NCBI RefSeq assembly: GCF_027409185.1
Contig: NC_084462.1
Span: forward strand, 156,413,490-156,477,489
DNA length: 64,000 nucleotides
Reading direction: 5' to 3'
Origin: Cynocephalus volans
Taxonomy: Eukaryota; Chordata; Mammalia; Dermoptera; Cynocephalidae
Shown here piece by piece: positions 22,921 through 31,700 of the stretch. A program made the position numbers and the translations under genes. The notes beneath the pieces are model-generated. The model was not told where the DNA came from. It did not search any database and was given only the letters and a program-made list of their open reading frames with translations. Each line of letters opens with the position of its first letter. Position 1 is the stretch's first letter.

Positions 22921-23962
22921 AGAGAAAGGAGAAAGACAAAGGCTGACCTGGTGCCAGCAGGTTAGCAAGATTGAGAATGGAAGACTGGATTTCTGCAGTG
23001 GTTGCCACTGCCGTGGACTGGCCTGGAGACACTCTGTGGGGAAGAAAGTGCCATTTGTCCAATTGACACTGGACTCTAGCTTGGCCCTGCATATGCTCTT
23101 CCAGCCTTAAGTGGTGTTGGCTATGCAGTGTTGAACCTGTGCCCAAGTCCTTCTTGCTAATTAAAAGAACCCTGGAAATAACAGGCAAAACACTTCTTCA
23201 AACAGAAGAAAAATGCCTAAGTTGGCGGTATGTACCTAGGGGCCCCACAGGATAATTTCCATGCCATATTTAATTACAAACCCACCTAACAAGAGCAACC
23301 CAGCAGTCTCTTCCCTGTAAACCAATCCTGTGCTATCCCTCCCTTAGAAAGTCAAGGCTAAACTGCCCCAGAGTCTTTTTTTCTATGCGTGAAGTATATA
23401 TATGTATTTTTAGCCATTGAGTTTATATGCAATTATGCATGTTGCCTTAAAAAAAAATTCTCTTTGTGGCACCCATTCCATGTACATTATAATATTCCTC
23501 ATCCTGGGGGCTGCCTCCAAGTGAGGTTAGCTGGAAATTCTGAGGGAGTTGCAGATCTGGCTCCTCGGACAGCTATTTGATGGTTAGCTGAGGTGAGTTT
23601 CTGGATATCAGAATAGGGAGGGAAAGTGGGTCTTGCTTCTGTTTCAATCCTGAGAGTGGGCCTGGAACAGTGGCATTCAGAGTGGGATGGTTTGTGGTGG
23701 CCATGGCATAGAAAGCGGGTCTTTTTTTCCTTTGTTGCTTCTTTTCTTGTTCCCTTTGTTTGCTCTTGATGGTGTTGATGGTCTCTGGCTCTTGTATTCC
23801 CCACTGATTAGAGTCACTGCTAGGCAGTTGCTGCAGCCAGGGTAGAGTCCTGGCCTTTTACCCACAGGGCTGCCTGCTTGTTTTGCCTTGTAGAAACTCC
23901 AGGAGGAAGAAGAGAGCAATACCAGCAAAGCACCCACCACTGCATCGAAGGATCACCTCTGA
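18..23962 (+). CDS. FLVCR2: FLVCR2, 3' half (8 spliced exons, likely exons 3-10)
   Basis: This is the C-terminal half of the FLVCR2 transporter, a 12-helix major facilitator superfamily membrane protein linked to choline and heme transport and to Fowler vasculopathy in humans. Exons at 18-158, 11534-11601, 14894-14997, 18116-18226, 19347-19452, 19575-19686, 20251-20306 and 23894-23962 join in one frame and give about 254 residues plus a stop. The human protein is about 526 residues, so the N-terminal half lies upstream of the window. Hydrophobic segments matching helices 7 to 12 are visible in order, including the family signature [13 protein letters not shown] near helix 10/11. The tail after the last helix is charged and rich in glutamate. 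All splice sites are GT-AG and no lesion is seen. FLVCR1 is the main alternative, but the short acidic tail and the ERG28/TTLL5 neighbours favour FLVCR2. The gene is also named as a relative of a feline retrovirus receptor; it is a host gene. Confidence 0.96.
493..598 (+). mobile_element. tRNA-derived SINE, monomer
   Basis: One tRNA-Ile-like unit (CTGGTTAGCTCACTTGG, GGTGCTGGTAACACCAAGG, GGGTTCATATCCC) ends in GCCAGCCACC and an A/C-rich tail. Confidence 0.85.
1260..1490 (-). mobile_element. MIR SINE remnant
   Basis: TTACTATGTGCCAAGTGCTT, TATCCCCATTTAACAGATGA and CCAAGGTCACACAGC mark an antisense MIR. Confidence 0.8.
2654..2766 (+). repeat. Short imperfect tandem repeat
   Basis: The words GTAGCCTTGACAACC and CAACCATGGTAGC occur twice, followed by two copies of GTAGCTGTG-AAAACAGCT. 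The unit is about 30-40 bp and poorly ordered. Confidence 0.6.
3440..4185 (+). mobile_element. Old LINE-1-type fragment (ORF1/5' region)
   Basis: Words such as ACAGAACCTCAGAGACCTGT, GGAACACCATCAAGC and GTCCCAGAAGGAGAGG resemble ORF1 of old L1 or HAL1 elements. Short, broken open frames only. Limits are approximate. Confidence 0.55.
4441..4675 (-). mobile_element. MIR SINE remnant
   Basis: GTTAAGTGCTTTACATGCAT, ACATGAGGAAACTGAGACTC and CAAAGCTTACCTTCCAAACC are antisense MIR words. Confidence 0.75.
5844..6119 (+). mobile_element. Mariner-type MITE, split by a SINE
   Basis: Inverted ends GAGGGTGCTTCAAAAAGTTC and its near complement CATGAACTTTTTGAAGTGCC are bracketed by TA. Without the SINE the element is only about 85 bp. 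The same family recurs at about 11916, 21172 and 51885. Confidence 0.85.
5896..6072 (+). mobile_element. Dimeric SINE, GC-rich subfamily, nested in MITE
   Basis: A first unit with a GC-rich replaced central arm (GCGGCGCTTGGGAGC..) is joined by TATATAGGAATGG to a second unit, with an A-rich tail. It is flanked by a 13-bp perfect duplication (AAAAAATAGTTTA at 5883-5895 and 6073-6085). Confidence 0.92.
6948..7145 (+). mobile_element. MER5-like hAT remnant
   Basis: The words ATTCCCTGGGGTGCTTGG, GGGGCCTGGGAATTTGC and GAGATTCTGATTTCCAGCAG, GGTTGAGAATC follow the order of MER5-type elements. A second degraded copy is at about 7255-7400. Confidence 0.6.
8510..8965 (+). mobile_element. Retrovirus-like LTR fragment (tentative)
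   Basis: The order is LTR-like: a TTTAAAAACC TATA-like stretch (8800-8809), then AATAAA at 8883-8888, then a short U5-like region ending near TGAGAGGGTGCCTCACA. No gag, pol or env sequence and no clear flanking duplication. The limits are uncertain; about 8040-8500 before it is unassigned. Confidence 0.45.
11534..11601 (+). CDS. FLVCR2: FLVCR2 exon (likely exon 4)
   Basis: The acceptor is a CT-rich tract ending in TTCAG and the donor is GTAAGA at 11602. This 68-nt exon completes the split glycine codon and encodes [18 protein letters not shown], the second half of helix 7, then LHYP. It ends on a codon boundary. Confidence 0.95.
11916..12013 (+). mobile_element. Mariner-type MITE
   Basis: Inverted ends TGAGGGTACTTCAAGAAGTT and AACTTTTTGAAGTACTCCTG with an A/T-rich centre and TA flanks. 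No transposase sequence. Confidence 0.85.
12150..13895 (-). mobile_element. L1-5'UTR/VNTR composite retroelement
   Basis: Read on the minus strand, it starts with GTCAAGATGGCAGAATAGAC, an L1-like YY1-type 5' end, then about 950 bases of L1-5'UTR-like sequence, then a GC-rich 105-bp tandem repeat (about 5-6 units), a pyrimidine-rich stretch and an A-rich tail (AACAAAATAAAAAAG). There is no ORF1 or ORF2. The flanks share only a short AGAAAC-like match, so the target duplication is weak or decayed. It could be a non-autonomous family with SVA-like layout, or an internally deleted L1. Confidence 0.6.
12294..12905. repeat. 105-bp minisatellite, about 5-6 diverged units
   Basis: Units begin near 12294, 12386, 12489, 12594, 12699 and 12806, with lengths 92, 103, 105, 105 and 107, the last truncated. 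Shared core words are GCAGTGGCTTGGTGGT and GTGTTGGGGGTGTG with CCCTGGCTCGGGAG. Because 105 is a multiple of three, one frame stays open by chance. Confidence 0.88.
14020..14265 (+). mobile_element. MIR SINE remnant
   Basis: TTTGGAGTTTGACAGGTCTT, GCTTTAGTTTCTTTGTCTGT, AAAATGAAG and GGCATCGTGCCTGGCTCATA in MIR order. Confidence 0.8.
14407..14591 (-). mobile_element. Dimeric tRNA-Ile-derived SINE
   Basis: The minus strand begins GGGCCGGCCCATGGCTCACT, contains two tRNA-like units each with a B-box-like GGGTTCGGATCC or GGGTTAAGATACC, and ends in an A-rich tail. It has a perfect 12-bp duplication (ATGATTACATTT at 14395-14406 and 14592-14603). Confidence 0.92.
14894..14997 (+). CDS. FLVCR2: FLVCR2 exon (likely exon 5)
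   Basis: The acceptor is TTTCCACAG and the donor is GTAAGT at 14998. This 104-nt exon encodes [12 protein letters not shown] followed by helix 8 ([16 protein letters not shown]) and the loop DRSKTYK. The last lysine codon is split across the intron. Confidence 0.95.
15480..15620 (+). mobile_element. MER5-like hAT remnant
   Basis: GGGCCCTGTCCCCACCTCCA, TTCAGTAGAGGAATCTGCAT and TTTGTAAGAAGCAACC are in MER5 order. Confidence 0.5.
16552..16656 (+). mobile_element. tRNA-Ile-derived SINE, monomer
   Basis: It reads almost like a full tRNA-Ile (GGCCAGTTAGCTCAGTTGGT, TAGAGCGTGGTGCTGGTAAC, GGTTCAATCCC) followed by an A-rich tail. A 16-bp duplication with one mismatch (AAAAAGCTCAGTATCT / GAAAAGTTCAGTATCT type) flanks it, so it is a retrotransposed copy rather than a tRNA gene. 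Confidence 0.9.
16878..17010 (+). mobile_element. MIR SINE remnant
   Basis: GTAGTAGAAAGAGCACAGGT, CAACTCTGCACTTACTCAGC and GCCTCAGTTTTCCACATTGG in MIR order. Confidence 0.75.
18116..18226 (+). CDS. FLVCR2: FLVCR2 exon (likely exon 6)
   Basis: The acceptor is CTACTTATAG and the donor is GTAAGT at 18227. This 111-nt exon encodes [20 protein letters not shown] (helix 9) and [12 protein letters not shown], the start of helix 10. Both ends split codons in phase with the neighbouring exons. Confidence 0.95.
18490..18690 (+). mobile_element. MIR SINE remnant
   Basis: GGGCTTGGAATCAGAAACTC, CATGTCACTTAACTGCCCTG and CCTCTGTTTCCTCATCTGTA in MIR order. Confidence 0.8.
19347..19452 (+). CDS. FLVCR2: FLVCR2 exon (likely exon 7), family signature
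   Basis: The acceptor is GGACCTCAG and the donor is GTAGAG at 19453. This 106-nt exon encodes [20 protein letters not shown], the conserved FLVCR-family stretch around helix 10, then [15 protein letters not shown] entering helix 11. A 1.1-kb intron with a MIR precedes it. Confidence 0.96.
19575..19686 (+). CDS. FLVCR2: FLVCR2 exon (likely exon 8)
   Basis: The preceding intron is only 122 bp. The acceptor is CTTTCCAG and the donor is GTGAGT at 19687. This 112-nt exon encodes [20 protein letters not shown] (helix 11 and loop) and [17 protein letters not shown] (helix 12). Confidence 0.96.
19840..20035 (+). mobile_element. MIR SINE remnant
   Basis: ATGGGCTTTGGAGCCAGAAG, CATGTTTGAATTCCAG and TTTTCTAATCTGTAAAATGG in MIR order. 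Confidence 0.78.
20251..20306 (+). CDS. FLVCR2: FLVCR2 exon (likely exon 9)
   Basis: The acceptor is CAACCTCAG and the donor is GTGAGT at 20307. This 56-nt exon encodes [19 protein letters not shown], the basic cytoplasmic segment straight after helix 12. A MIR copy (19840-20035) occupies part of the intron before it. Confidence 0.94.
21172..21363 (+). mobile_element. Mariner-type MITE, split by a SINE
   Basis: Left end GAAGGGTACTTCAAAAAGTT and right end ACTTTCTGAAGTACCCTC with TA flanks. The right half is interrupted by a SINE whose target duplication is part of the MITE end. Confidence 0.85.
21243..21334 (-). mobile_element. tRNA-derived SINE monomer nested in MITE
   Basis: The minus strand reads GGGCTGGCCGGTTAACTCAG with an ACACCACGGTCAAGAATTC B-box side. 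The 11-bp duplication CCATGAACTTT (21231-21241 and 21335-21345) comes from the MITE terminus. Confidence 0.88.
22756..22919 (+). repeat. Duplicated 90-bp unit with TG microsatellites
   Basis: GATGGCTTTGAAGGAGGCAG at 22756 recurs as GATGGCTTTGGAGGAGGCAG at 22846. Each is followed by a TG run (22776-22843 and 22866-22919, the second interrupted), so the whole 90-bp unit including the microsatellite is duplicated. Confidence 0.9.
23894..23962 (+). CDS. FLVCR2: FLVCR2 terminal coding exon
   Basis: The acceptor is TTGCCTTGTAG. This exon encodes [15 protein letters not shown]-like acidic tail sequence (here [20 protein letters not shown]) and ends HL followed by TGA at 23960-23962. Its length and glutamate run match the short FLVCR2 C terminus. 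Confidence 0.93.
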   Translation, partial: KLQEEEESNTSKAPTTASKDHL

Positions 23963-25369
23963 GGGAGAAAGGTGGTGGCGACTCAGGGAACACAGAGAAC
24001 ACCCCCACCACTTTGTTCAGCACAGTTCTCACTGACAGCACAAAGGTCTTTGCTGGCGAAGCTTTTGGAGAGAACCAGCTATAAGACTTGCAGCTTGGAT
24101 GGCTGTGACTATGCCTCCTGGAATCCACTCAAGAGCTCGGATGACTTAGATGGGGAAAACTGCACCTCTCACCAAACGCAGATTTGATTCCTGCACCCTC
24201 CTCCTTTTAGGTCATGGGAGCTGGGGTTGGGAGAGGCTGGTGGAGAATACTGGAGTCAATCCTAACTTGGTCCCTTGCTTTCCCTCTTCACCTCCATCCC
24301 TCATGGACAATGCTTGCAAAATTATCACGGGAAGAAAGCTTATTCAGATCATTAACTTTTTCTAGTATTTTAAGACCCTCATGTGAAGCCCAGTTCTAAT
24401 GAGTGGCCAGCTGCTCTGCCTGAGGGTCATTCTGGGTCATCAGCGTGATGGCTCAAGTTCTATGGGAGAGGAAGCACCATCAGAACCGCTCCATCAGGAC
24501 TCTTGGGCCTAAATTCTCCTGGCCTACTGTTGGGGTCTGTCTCCAAACCCTCTTTTCTAAGAGCTGATCAAACCAAACATCAGTAAACTTGACAAAATCT
24601 TTGTTGTGGCCGGGAAGGAGAAACCAGTGCTGAGGGCTACCTGCTGAGTGTATTTGTGGAGGCCCATATTTGGGAACTCAAGTAGCTTGAATGAAGAATG
24701 GGAAGGTTCTTCTCTACAAAAGAAGTCCTTTCCCAGGGAGTTCTGTGTGTCCTAGTCACCTCTGATGCCTTTATCTGCATACTGCTTGTTTTATCCTGAG
24801 GGAAGGCAATCCCAGCCAACTTATTCTAACCTTTACTGAAAACTAATCTTGATTTATTCCACTCCGATGAATCCAAAGCTGCTTCTGAGGGATGAGAGGA
24901 AAGGGGTAGAAGGAAAGGTACCCCTTGAAGTGGGAATTGAGTCTGCTTGGATTAAGCATATCCCATCTCTGGTGGGACAGTATTTGCACACCCAACCCCT
25001 CTCTCCACCCTCTTCTAGCAATAATCTTTATCATATTCTAAACTTAAAGGGATTCCCTTTAAACCAGCTCCAGCTGGCCGCCTTTCCTGCCTGTCTGGTT
25101 CTTCTCATGGGCTTTGGTAGTGTCTCCTGAAAATAAGAGAAATTTTGGTAATTTCTCTGGTGCATTGAGCAGCTGTGATTATGACCACTGTGCTTTCCTG
25201 CTTTGGCCACTGCCCTGGCCTCGGCATATCAGAGCAGCCTGTGCTGGCTGCAGTGCTGGAGTGCTTGGGCCACTGCCTCTGAGGGGAGCCAGATGTGTTG
25301 TTGTGTCTGGGTGTGTGTTCATGTTTGTGTATACAGGTTTGAGCAATGGAAAGGACACACTGTGTATGT

Positions 25370-25375
25370 AATAAA
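25370..25375 (+). terminator. FLVCR2: Upstream polyadenylation signal of FLVCR2
   Basis: A canonical AATAAA hexamer lies in the 3'UTR about 1.4 kb after the stop. It is a plausible alternative cleavage signal; usage cannot be judged from sequence. Confidence 0.45.
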
Positions 25376-25552
25376 AGAAGTTCACACTTGAGGTGGAGGG
25401 AGATGAAGAGAAGTTGCGCCTTACTTTTTGATAAGGAGAAAAGTTTACTCTTAAAACCTCAAAAAATATTAACAAAATGTTTACTGAACCCATTGCTTTA
25501 TTTCAAAAACACAATTTGTATTTTCTATTTGTAATGGCAGATGTCTTAAGGC

Positions 25553-25558
25553 AATAAA
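25553..25558 (+). terminator. FLVCR2: Distal polyadenylation signal of FLVCR2
   Basis: Canonical AATAAA is followed about 30 bases on by a T- and G-rich stretch (TTTGGTGGTG), the usual layout of a cleavage site. It is the better candidate for the FLVCR2 mRNA end. Confidence 0.65.
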
Positions 25559-27431
25559 AGATTCTCAAAGTGATCTGCTTTATCATTTGGTGGTGCAGAG
25601 ATGGCTCTTGGTAGACCCCACAGGATTGTCACACATTTCTGAGGACTGTGTCCGAGGTGTGGGGAAGGGCTGGAGGGGTGGGGGTAGAGGCTAGAGGAGC
25701 AGCAACTATGATATGTTCCCATCCTGGTGGGTTATTTTTGCAAGATGAGGCTGTAAAGTTTCCTGTCTCCCTACATGGGGGACTGCAACTCAACATCCAG
25801 CATGTGACCCTAACCCCTTTCCATACTGTGTACATGCTGGAACGTGAATGTTGATGAGAGAGTCCACTGTTGTCTCCGGCTTTGCCTCAAAGGATGGCGG
25901 AAGCATTTGTTCTGTGAATACCCCGGCCACACACAGCTTGGTCTGGCCAGAGTCCCAAGCTTAGTCCCAGCATCGGCAGTTTTGCATTATCATTTTTCTT
26001 CTGAACTGTCCTACTGTCACTCCTCTCTCCCCAGTTGTGTTCCCCTTAAGTCTGTTACTTGCTGCTATTAGTTTTCTCTACATTTCTTCCCTAGAGAGTT
26101 GCCTGGGGCATTCTGGCACCATATTTATTAGCAATTCTTAGAGAGAAACAATATTATGATTCTACTTTAAATCATCTGGGAAGGGACATAAGCCTGGGGT
26201 GTTAGAAAAAAATATTCACAGTGCCTGCTAAATAGTCTACCTACATCATCTCTTTAGATCCTTTGGGATCATGCCTTTACTTATCTGGAATCACATTTCT
26301 ATGACACATGCTTACAGGACCCATATCATCTCATGCTTTCATTCACTCCCTTCTTAGGTGGTCTCCATGTGGATCTACACTCACAGTAAGAGCACTGCTT
26401 TTCTTATTACCTCCTTACAATAGTTAGTAAGGAAAAGATAGTTCTTACCACTGAACTATTTTTCTAGATGTAGTATTGTGGCGATGTGAGCCCTGGGATT
26501 GATGCAACCTCTTTTGGCACCATAAAGGAAAACCATCACAGGTAGGTAGAGCTGAAAGAATTGCAAAGAAATGGAGCTGGAATCCCGATCAAACCATTCC
26601 TGAAGTCTATAATCCTTGTAACTTTTTGGTTATGTGAACCGATATTATCTTTATTGTTTAAGATAGTTTATGGCAGATTTTGTTCCTTTCATCTGAAGAG
26701 CCTTAAATGAGAAAATTCCCAATATATTGAAGTATAAATGTCAAGCTTCCTATCTTGCACTTATAAGCCCCCGGCCTCCCTTTCTGACTTTATCTTCTAC
26801 CTTGCATTTCCTAACTCTTCACTGTACTGTGTTACACTGCTCTTGACCCTTGAACAAGACTGTTCCCTCCTTCTAGTTGCTGCTACCTCTGCCCTAAATG
26901 CCTCTTTCATATCTTAAGACATCTGAATCCTGGGCATTCAAGTCTTAGCTAAAACCCTACCTCAGGGAGGTCCTTAGACAGATAGAATGATGTAAGTTAT
27001 GCACCCCCCCACCCCTTCTTGATCAAAATACCTTGTTTTCCATAGAGTTCTTATCACTATCTGAAGTTCTCCTTTCATGTGTTGGCTTGTTGATTCTGTT
27101 ACCTTGACTACAGTGTAAGGTCTACAGGGGCAGGGGCACTGCCTACGTCATTCATTTTTTCCCCAAGTATCTGACATGGAGAAGTATTCAATAAATATTT
27201 GTTGAAATAACAAATGGCCTTTTCAGTACACACACTGTGTTTGAGGCCCAGCCAGTGGGAGGCCCTCAGAGTGGTGGTTAGAGGGCAGCTGTCCACTGCA
27301 GTGCATTATCCTTGGGGTTTTGTCTCCTTTTCATGGTCATGCAGCTGCTTCTTCTACACTGCCTAGTTCTATTTTGTCTCTGCTTTCTCGGGAATCTTTC
27401 TTCTTTAGGAAGAAAACAAGAAGGGGTCCTG

Positions 27432-27578
27432 GGCCGAGCCTGTGGCGCACTCGGGAGGGTGCTGCGCTGGGAGCGCGGCGACGCTCCCAGCGGCCGCGGG
27501 TTTGGATCCTATATAGGAATGGCCGGTACACTCACTGGCTGAGTGCCGGTCACGAAAAAAGAAAAAAAAAAAAAAAAA
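27432..27578 (+). mobile_element. SINE, GC-hairpin subfamily
   Basis: First unit GGCCGAGCCTGTGGCGCACT then a GC-rich arm with a perfect 10-bp stem (27466-27475 pairing with 27482-27491), B box, TATATAGGAATGGCC, a shortened second unit and a poly-A tail. It has a 14-bp perfect duplication AAGAAGGGGTCCTG (27418-27431, 27579-27592). Confidence 0.92.
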
Positions 27579-27619
27579 AAGAAGGGGTCCTGACTGTTCA
27601 GTTACGAACTTAGAATCTT

Positions 27620-27792
27620 TTTTTTTTTTCCTTAAAAGATGGCTGGCAAGGGGATCTGAACCCTTGACTTGGTGCCATCAGCACCACGCTCTCCCAAGTG
27701 AGCCAACTGGCCATCCCTATATAGGGATCCGAACCCGTGGCCCTGGTGTTATCAGCACCACACTCTCCCAAGTGACTACGGGCCAACCCCTT
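27620..27792 (-). mobile_element. Dimeric tRNA-Ile-derived SINE
   Basis: Same architecture as the copy at 14407, on the minus strand with the T-rich tail at the low-coordinate end. It has a perfect 14-bp duplication GAACTTAGAATCTT (27606-27619 and 27793-27806). Confidence 0.92.
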
Positions 27793-28024
27793 GAACTTAG
27801 AATCTTGAAGGTGGGAAAGAAGAAGAAGGTTTGACTTCAAGAATCCAAGAGAAACGAGCAAGTGACCAGAAGGAGCTGGAGATAGCCAGGTTTACATGGG
27901 TCTTGAGCTGTCCTACTTGCTATAGTATATTCAATTAGTCAGAAAGCTGAGATTTCCCTATCCTAGAGCTCAGAGAGGGAAAGAAACACTCTTTTCTTAG
28001 GAGAAGTCAAAGTACAAGGATTGA

Positions 28025-28680
28025 TCAGAGTAGGAGGTTTTTCTATTTATTACAAAATTCATTACACAAATACAGCTGACCAGAAGGTCTAAAAACAGCC
28101 CAGACTCTTTCAACTCTTATCCACCTGTAGATATAAGGAGAACCATGGTCCTGCTCACACACAAGGGAGCCCTTCTTAGAAGAACTGCCTGTTCCTTGGA
28201 TGGTTCAGAGTCTTGGGTCCAGCAGCAGAGAGGAGCCCAACCTGTGTGGACAACCCCTTGTAGCAGCCCTTGGTCACAGCTGCTTTGGGTAGGCAGCAGC
28301 TTTAAGTTTCACAGTTCACATGAATGAAAAGTAAAAGGAAAAAAAGCAGGAGGCTGGAAAAGGGAGCCTGGAAGAGGTTGCCATAGGGAAAGGACACACA
28401 GTGAGCTTCTGACGTGCTGGCAATTTCTTGACTTGGATGGAGTTACAGAGTTGTCACTTTAAAATTATTCTTTCAATTGTTATAAAACATCCACATTATA
28501 TACTTTTCTGTATGAGTGTTATATCTTAAAGTTTTAAAAATGTAAAAAATAAAAACAGGCTAAAAGTGAATAAAGGGCTGATGATGGAGCAGAAAGGAAA
28601 GAATTAAAGAGCAGAGTGGATGAAGGAAGAAGACAGCAAAGGTGGAAGATGATGAAGTCTTGGAGGTGGTAATGCTGGCC
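28025..28680 (-). other. ERG28: ERG28 3'UTR
   Basis: About 650 bases follow the ERG28 stop on the minus strand, ending shortly beyond an AATAAA at 28051-28046 (minus strand). The sequence is free of obvious interspersed repeats. The exact cleavage site is inferred. Confidence 0.65.
28046..28051 (-). terminator. ERG28: Polyadenylation signal of ERG28
   Basis: The minus strand reads AATAAA here, about 630 bases past the stop. It is the first canonical hexamer found after the stop on this strand. Confidence 0.6.
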
Positions 28681-28760
28681 TCAATTTCTCTTCTTTTGTC
28701 TGGATACTGGTTCTACTTCTAGGTACCGGAGCCCAACTAGCATACCGAGGATTGAGAAAC
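28681..28760 (-). CDS. ERG28: ERG28 terminal coding exon
   Basis: The acceptor on the minus strand is TATTTAAG just above 28760. The exon encodes [20 protein letters not shown], then QKKRN and TGA (28683-28681). The intron before it is only 105 bp (28761-28865). Confidence 0.96.
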
Positions 28761-31700
28761 CTTAAATACAGAGAAAAGATTAGCAGCTGACATAAACAGT
28801 ACATTTCTTATACCTCTTGTATGTCTCCTTTCCTGTGGGAGGGTCTAGGGTGGTCGGATGCTTACTTGCCACCATCAGGGGTGCTAGAACACCAATCGTG
28901 GGAGCTGCTGTTCCGTATACAAACAGCTCAGAAAGGAAGTGCCCCAGGGCGAGGAGGAAGGTCCAGAGTGTGACGTGATAGAGCCTACAAGGGAGCAGAC
29001 AGAAAAGCAAACTGAAGTTATTGCTTGTTTGGTACAGAACAGAGGAAAAGTATCAGTCAGACTTGATAAATGCAGAAAAAATCAAGGCTATGACTATGGC
29101 TTAAAAAAAACACTCGTTCCCGAGAAAGACCTGGCTGTTTAATCATATCAATTTATTCTCATCTAGGGCAAAACTGAAGGTTTCAACTGCTAAACTGAGA
29201 GAAGAATGGTCTGGGCATCCAAAATAGATCTCTGAGTCTTAGTAAGTTGGGGAACCCAGCTACAGCAAAGCAGAGTCTGGATTACGGCACTCCTAGGTAG
29301 TGTAACAATTCTGGATCAATCATGCTTACATATTCAACTTATCCAAATTGGCTGATTCTGTAGTTTAACCCCACCTGGCAGGTGTCTGGCCATGCGCTGG
29401 TCAGTGTTTATATGATGAATGCCACAGAATAAATGACCTGAGTAGAGAATAAGGAGCAAGGACAACTCTGGGGCTTTTGATGTTCTTCCAATAAGGGCTG
29501 GTTATTTTGTGTCTTAGCCTAGAAAAGTGGTCAGATGGAAGACACTGTGACAATCTCATAGGAAGAGAATTATTCCTCAGCTTTGACTATGAGTATAGAA
29601 GAGATAGGCTACTGGATGACTGACCACTTGAATTGCTGGTATTTTTTTTTTAAGTATAAAATTTTTAAAAATTATGAAATACTTCAAACATGCAAAAAGT
29701 TATAGACATAGAATTCTATAATAAGCTCCAATGCAACCAATATGCATCTTCATCAAATCTTAACATTTTGACATTTTTGTTTCAGATACTTCTAAGAAAT
29801 GAAATATTCCAGATTAACAGTTAAAGCATCCTGTGTATCCTTATCCACCCTAATTCCATTCTCCTCCCTTGCCCCACCCCAGAATTAACCAGTATCTTAA
29901 ATTTGATTTTTATCACTCCTATGCATGTGTTTATACTTTTAGTAAACATTATGTATGTGTGTTGATTTGGAGTTTCCAGTTAGGGAGGGAGTAGGATCAG
30001 AGTGCGTATCAGAAGTGCACGGATCAAAGTCCTACGCTAGAAAGGGTTGGAAACAGGAAGTCAGTATTTGCAGCTCTCCTGTGTTGGGAGAAGGGAAAAA
30101 CGAATGGGTGACAGAGGTAAAGATAAGTTTGAGTTGTTTCTGGTCACTTCAAATGCACAGCAAATGAAAGATATGTCCCTTATATTTATCGGCAATTCTT
30201 CATTATGGTAAAAGTCTTTAAAATGATTATTCAATCCTCTCTCCCTCCCTCTCAGATATGCTGAGAGGTAGAACAGATATTCCCATTTTATAAATGAAGA
30301 CATTGAGGTGCAGAGAAGGTAACGAACTTGTTGCTCTGAGTTACCAACAGAAGTGAGACCACAGCCCATTATTTTCATTTTTGCTCCTAGGCTGTTTTCA
30401 CTAAACCACACTGCTTCCAAAACTACATGTCAATCTAGGACAAGAAAACCAGTTGCAAGTAAAAAAAAAAAAAAAAAAAGAGTTGGAGAGATCAAAGGGC
30501 TAATAGCTTTGCTTCAAATCCCAATGAGTCAGACCTTCTCAGTTTAAATTAATTGGGTCTTTAATATTTAGATCTGCAAAGTCAGAAATGAAAATCACTA
30601 CCTCCCAGGGCTGCTAGGAGGAGACTTAATCAAGGTCATATGGGTAAAAGCTCCTGTCATAATAAGAGGGACTCAATTAATATTATTGCCTCCTCTCTTC
30701 CCCAGATACTGAGAGCTTGGATAAAATAGAAAAATACTTTAGTGTGAATCTGGCATTCAGATAGCTTCACCCAGTGACCTAAGCAAACTGTTTCCACCTA
30801 GACTGTGATGATGACTGTTACTAGGAAGAAAGCTTGAGCCCCCTCCAGTGGCCGGTTATGGCATTATCTATACAAGAAGCTATGACTGCCTGCGATTGTT
30901 CCATGATAGTTTGAGCACCCTAGGGAGATAGAATACAGCAGCCTGGGTTCTTTTTCATCTCCACCTACTGACTTTGCATAAGCATACAACAGTTTACTTG
31001 TGGGTTCCTCTATTTTCGTGGATTGTGATTTCTGTTCATTCCTACTTCTTGAAGAATGTGTAAAAAGGTACGTGTGGGTGGCTACTCTAAAAAGAGCCTA
31101 CCAATCTACCTCTTCAATATAAAAAAGTAAGGCTGATTCTTTATGAAAAAAGTAGAGGGGTATAGTAGAGGCCACTGGATAACTACACTGCCGGCTTGCT
31201 ATGTCAGTTCCAAAGAATTTTCAGACTTTAAAGAAGACCCGTTAGGCCTATTATGTTTTTTAGGTCTGGAAGGAATGGAACTATTAGCCCTTTATTATCT
31301 ACATTATAGGCTAATGTATTAAAATGATTAACTGGTCCTAATGGTAGGGCAGTGGGTATGCCCAGCACCTGATTTCCAACAAAAGGATGCTAAAGCTCTT
31401 CCTTCCCTTACATACGTCTTGTTGTGGATGTCAATGGCGCAGAGGCAGCGAATCACTGATGAGAGCAGTGTCCAGATCCCAAAGGTCCGAGCTTGGAGGC
31501 CATTCACTATGTAGCAGAAAAAAGTAAGAGTTCAGGAAGGGAGGGTTGGGGTTCCTTCCAAACTCCTCTTAATTCATTGGTGATTCATGGGAGGTAACGA
31601 GCTGAGCCTCACTTTCATGTGGATGGGCAGAGTGAAGGTTCTAGTGTTGCACATGGGGACCGGAAGGAATGGAAGGAATTCCCAAATGAGAACTATCCTC

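Larger units (their letters stand above)
20307..23893 (+). other. FLVCR2: FLVCR2 last intron
   Basis: This intron holds a mariner MITE with a nested SINE (21172-21363), AT-rich sequence resembling an old LINE 3' end (about 21000-21860) and the duplicated TG microsatellite (22756-22919). No coding exon is recognised. The stretch 23000-23890 has no assignable feature. Confidence 0.65.
23963..25580 (+). other. FLVCR2: FLVCR2 3'UTR
   Basis: The 3'UTR runs from the TGA to the last plausible polyadenylation signal, about 1.6 kb. It contains almost no interspersed repeat, unlike the introns, as expected for an exonic sequence. The end is inferred from AATAAA at 25553-25558, and a shorter form may use AATAAA at 25370-25375. 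Confidence 0.75.
25581..28020. other. Convergent intergenic spacer FLVCR2-ERG28
   Basis: About 2.4 kb separates the two 3' ends, which point at each other. It contains a GC-rich SINE (27432-27578) and a dimeric SINE (27620-27792) lying almost side by side. I see nothing coding in 25600-27400, only unassigned single-copy-like sequence. Confidence 0.7.

Noticed and set aside
22528-22968. Minus-strand frame with long His-Thr repeats
   Set aside because: It is the translation of the TG/CA microsatellite.
28501-28620. AATAAA-like words on the plus strand near 28545 as an FLVCR2 end
   Set aside because: They lie within the ERG28 3'UTR on the opposite strand and 3 kb past a good FLVCR2 polyadenylation signal.
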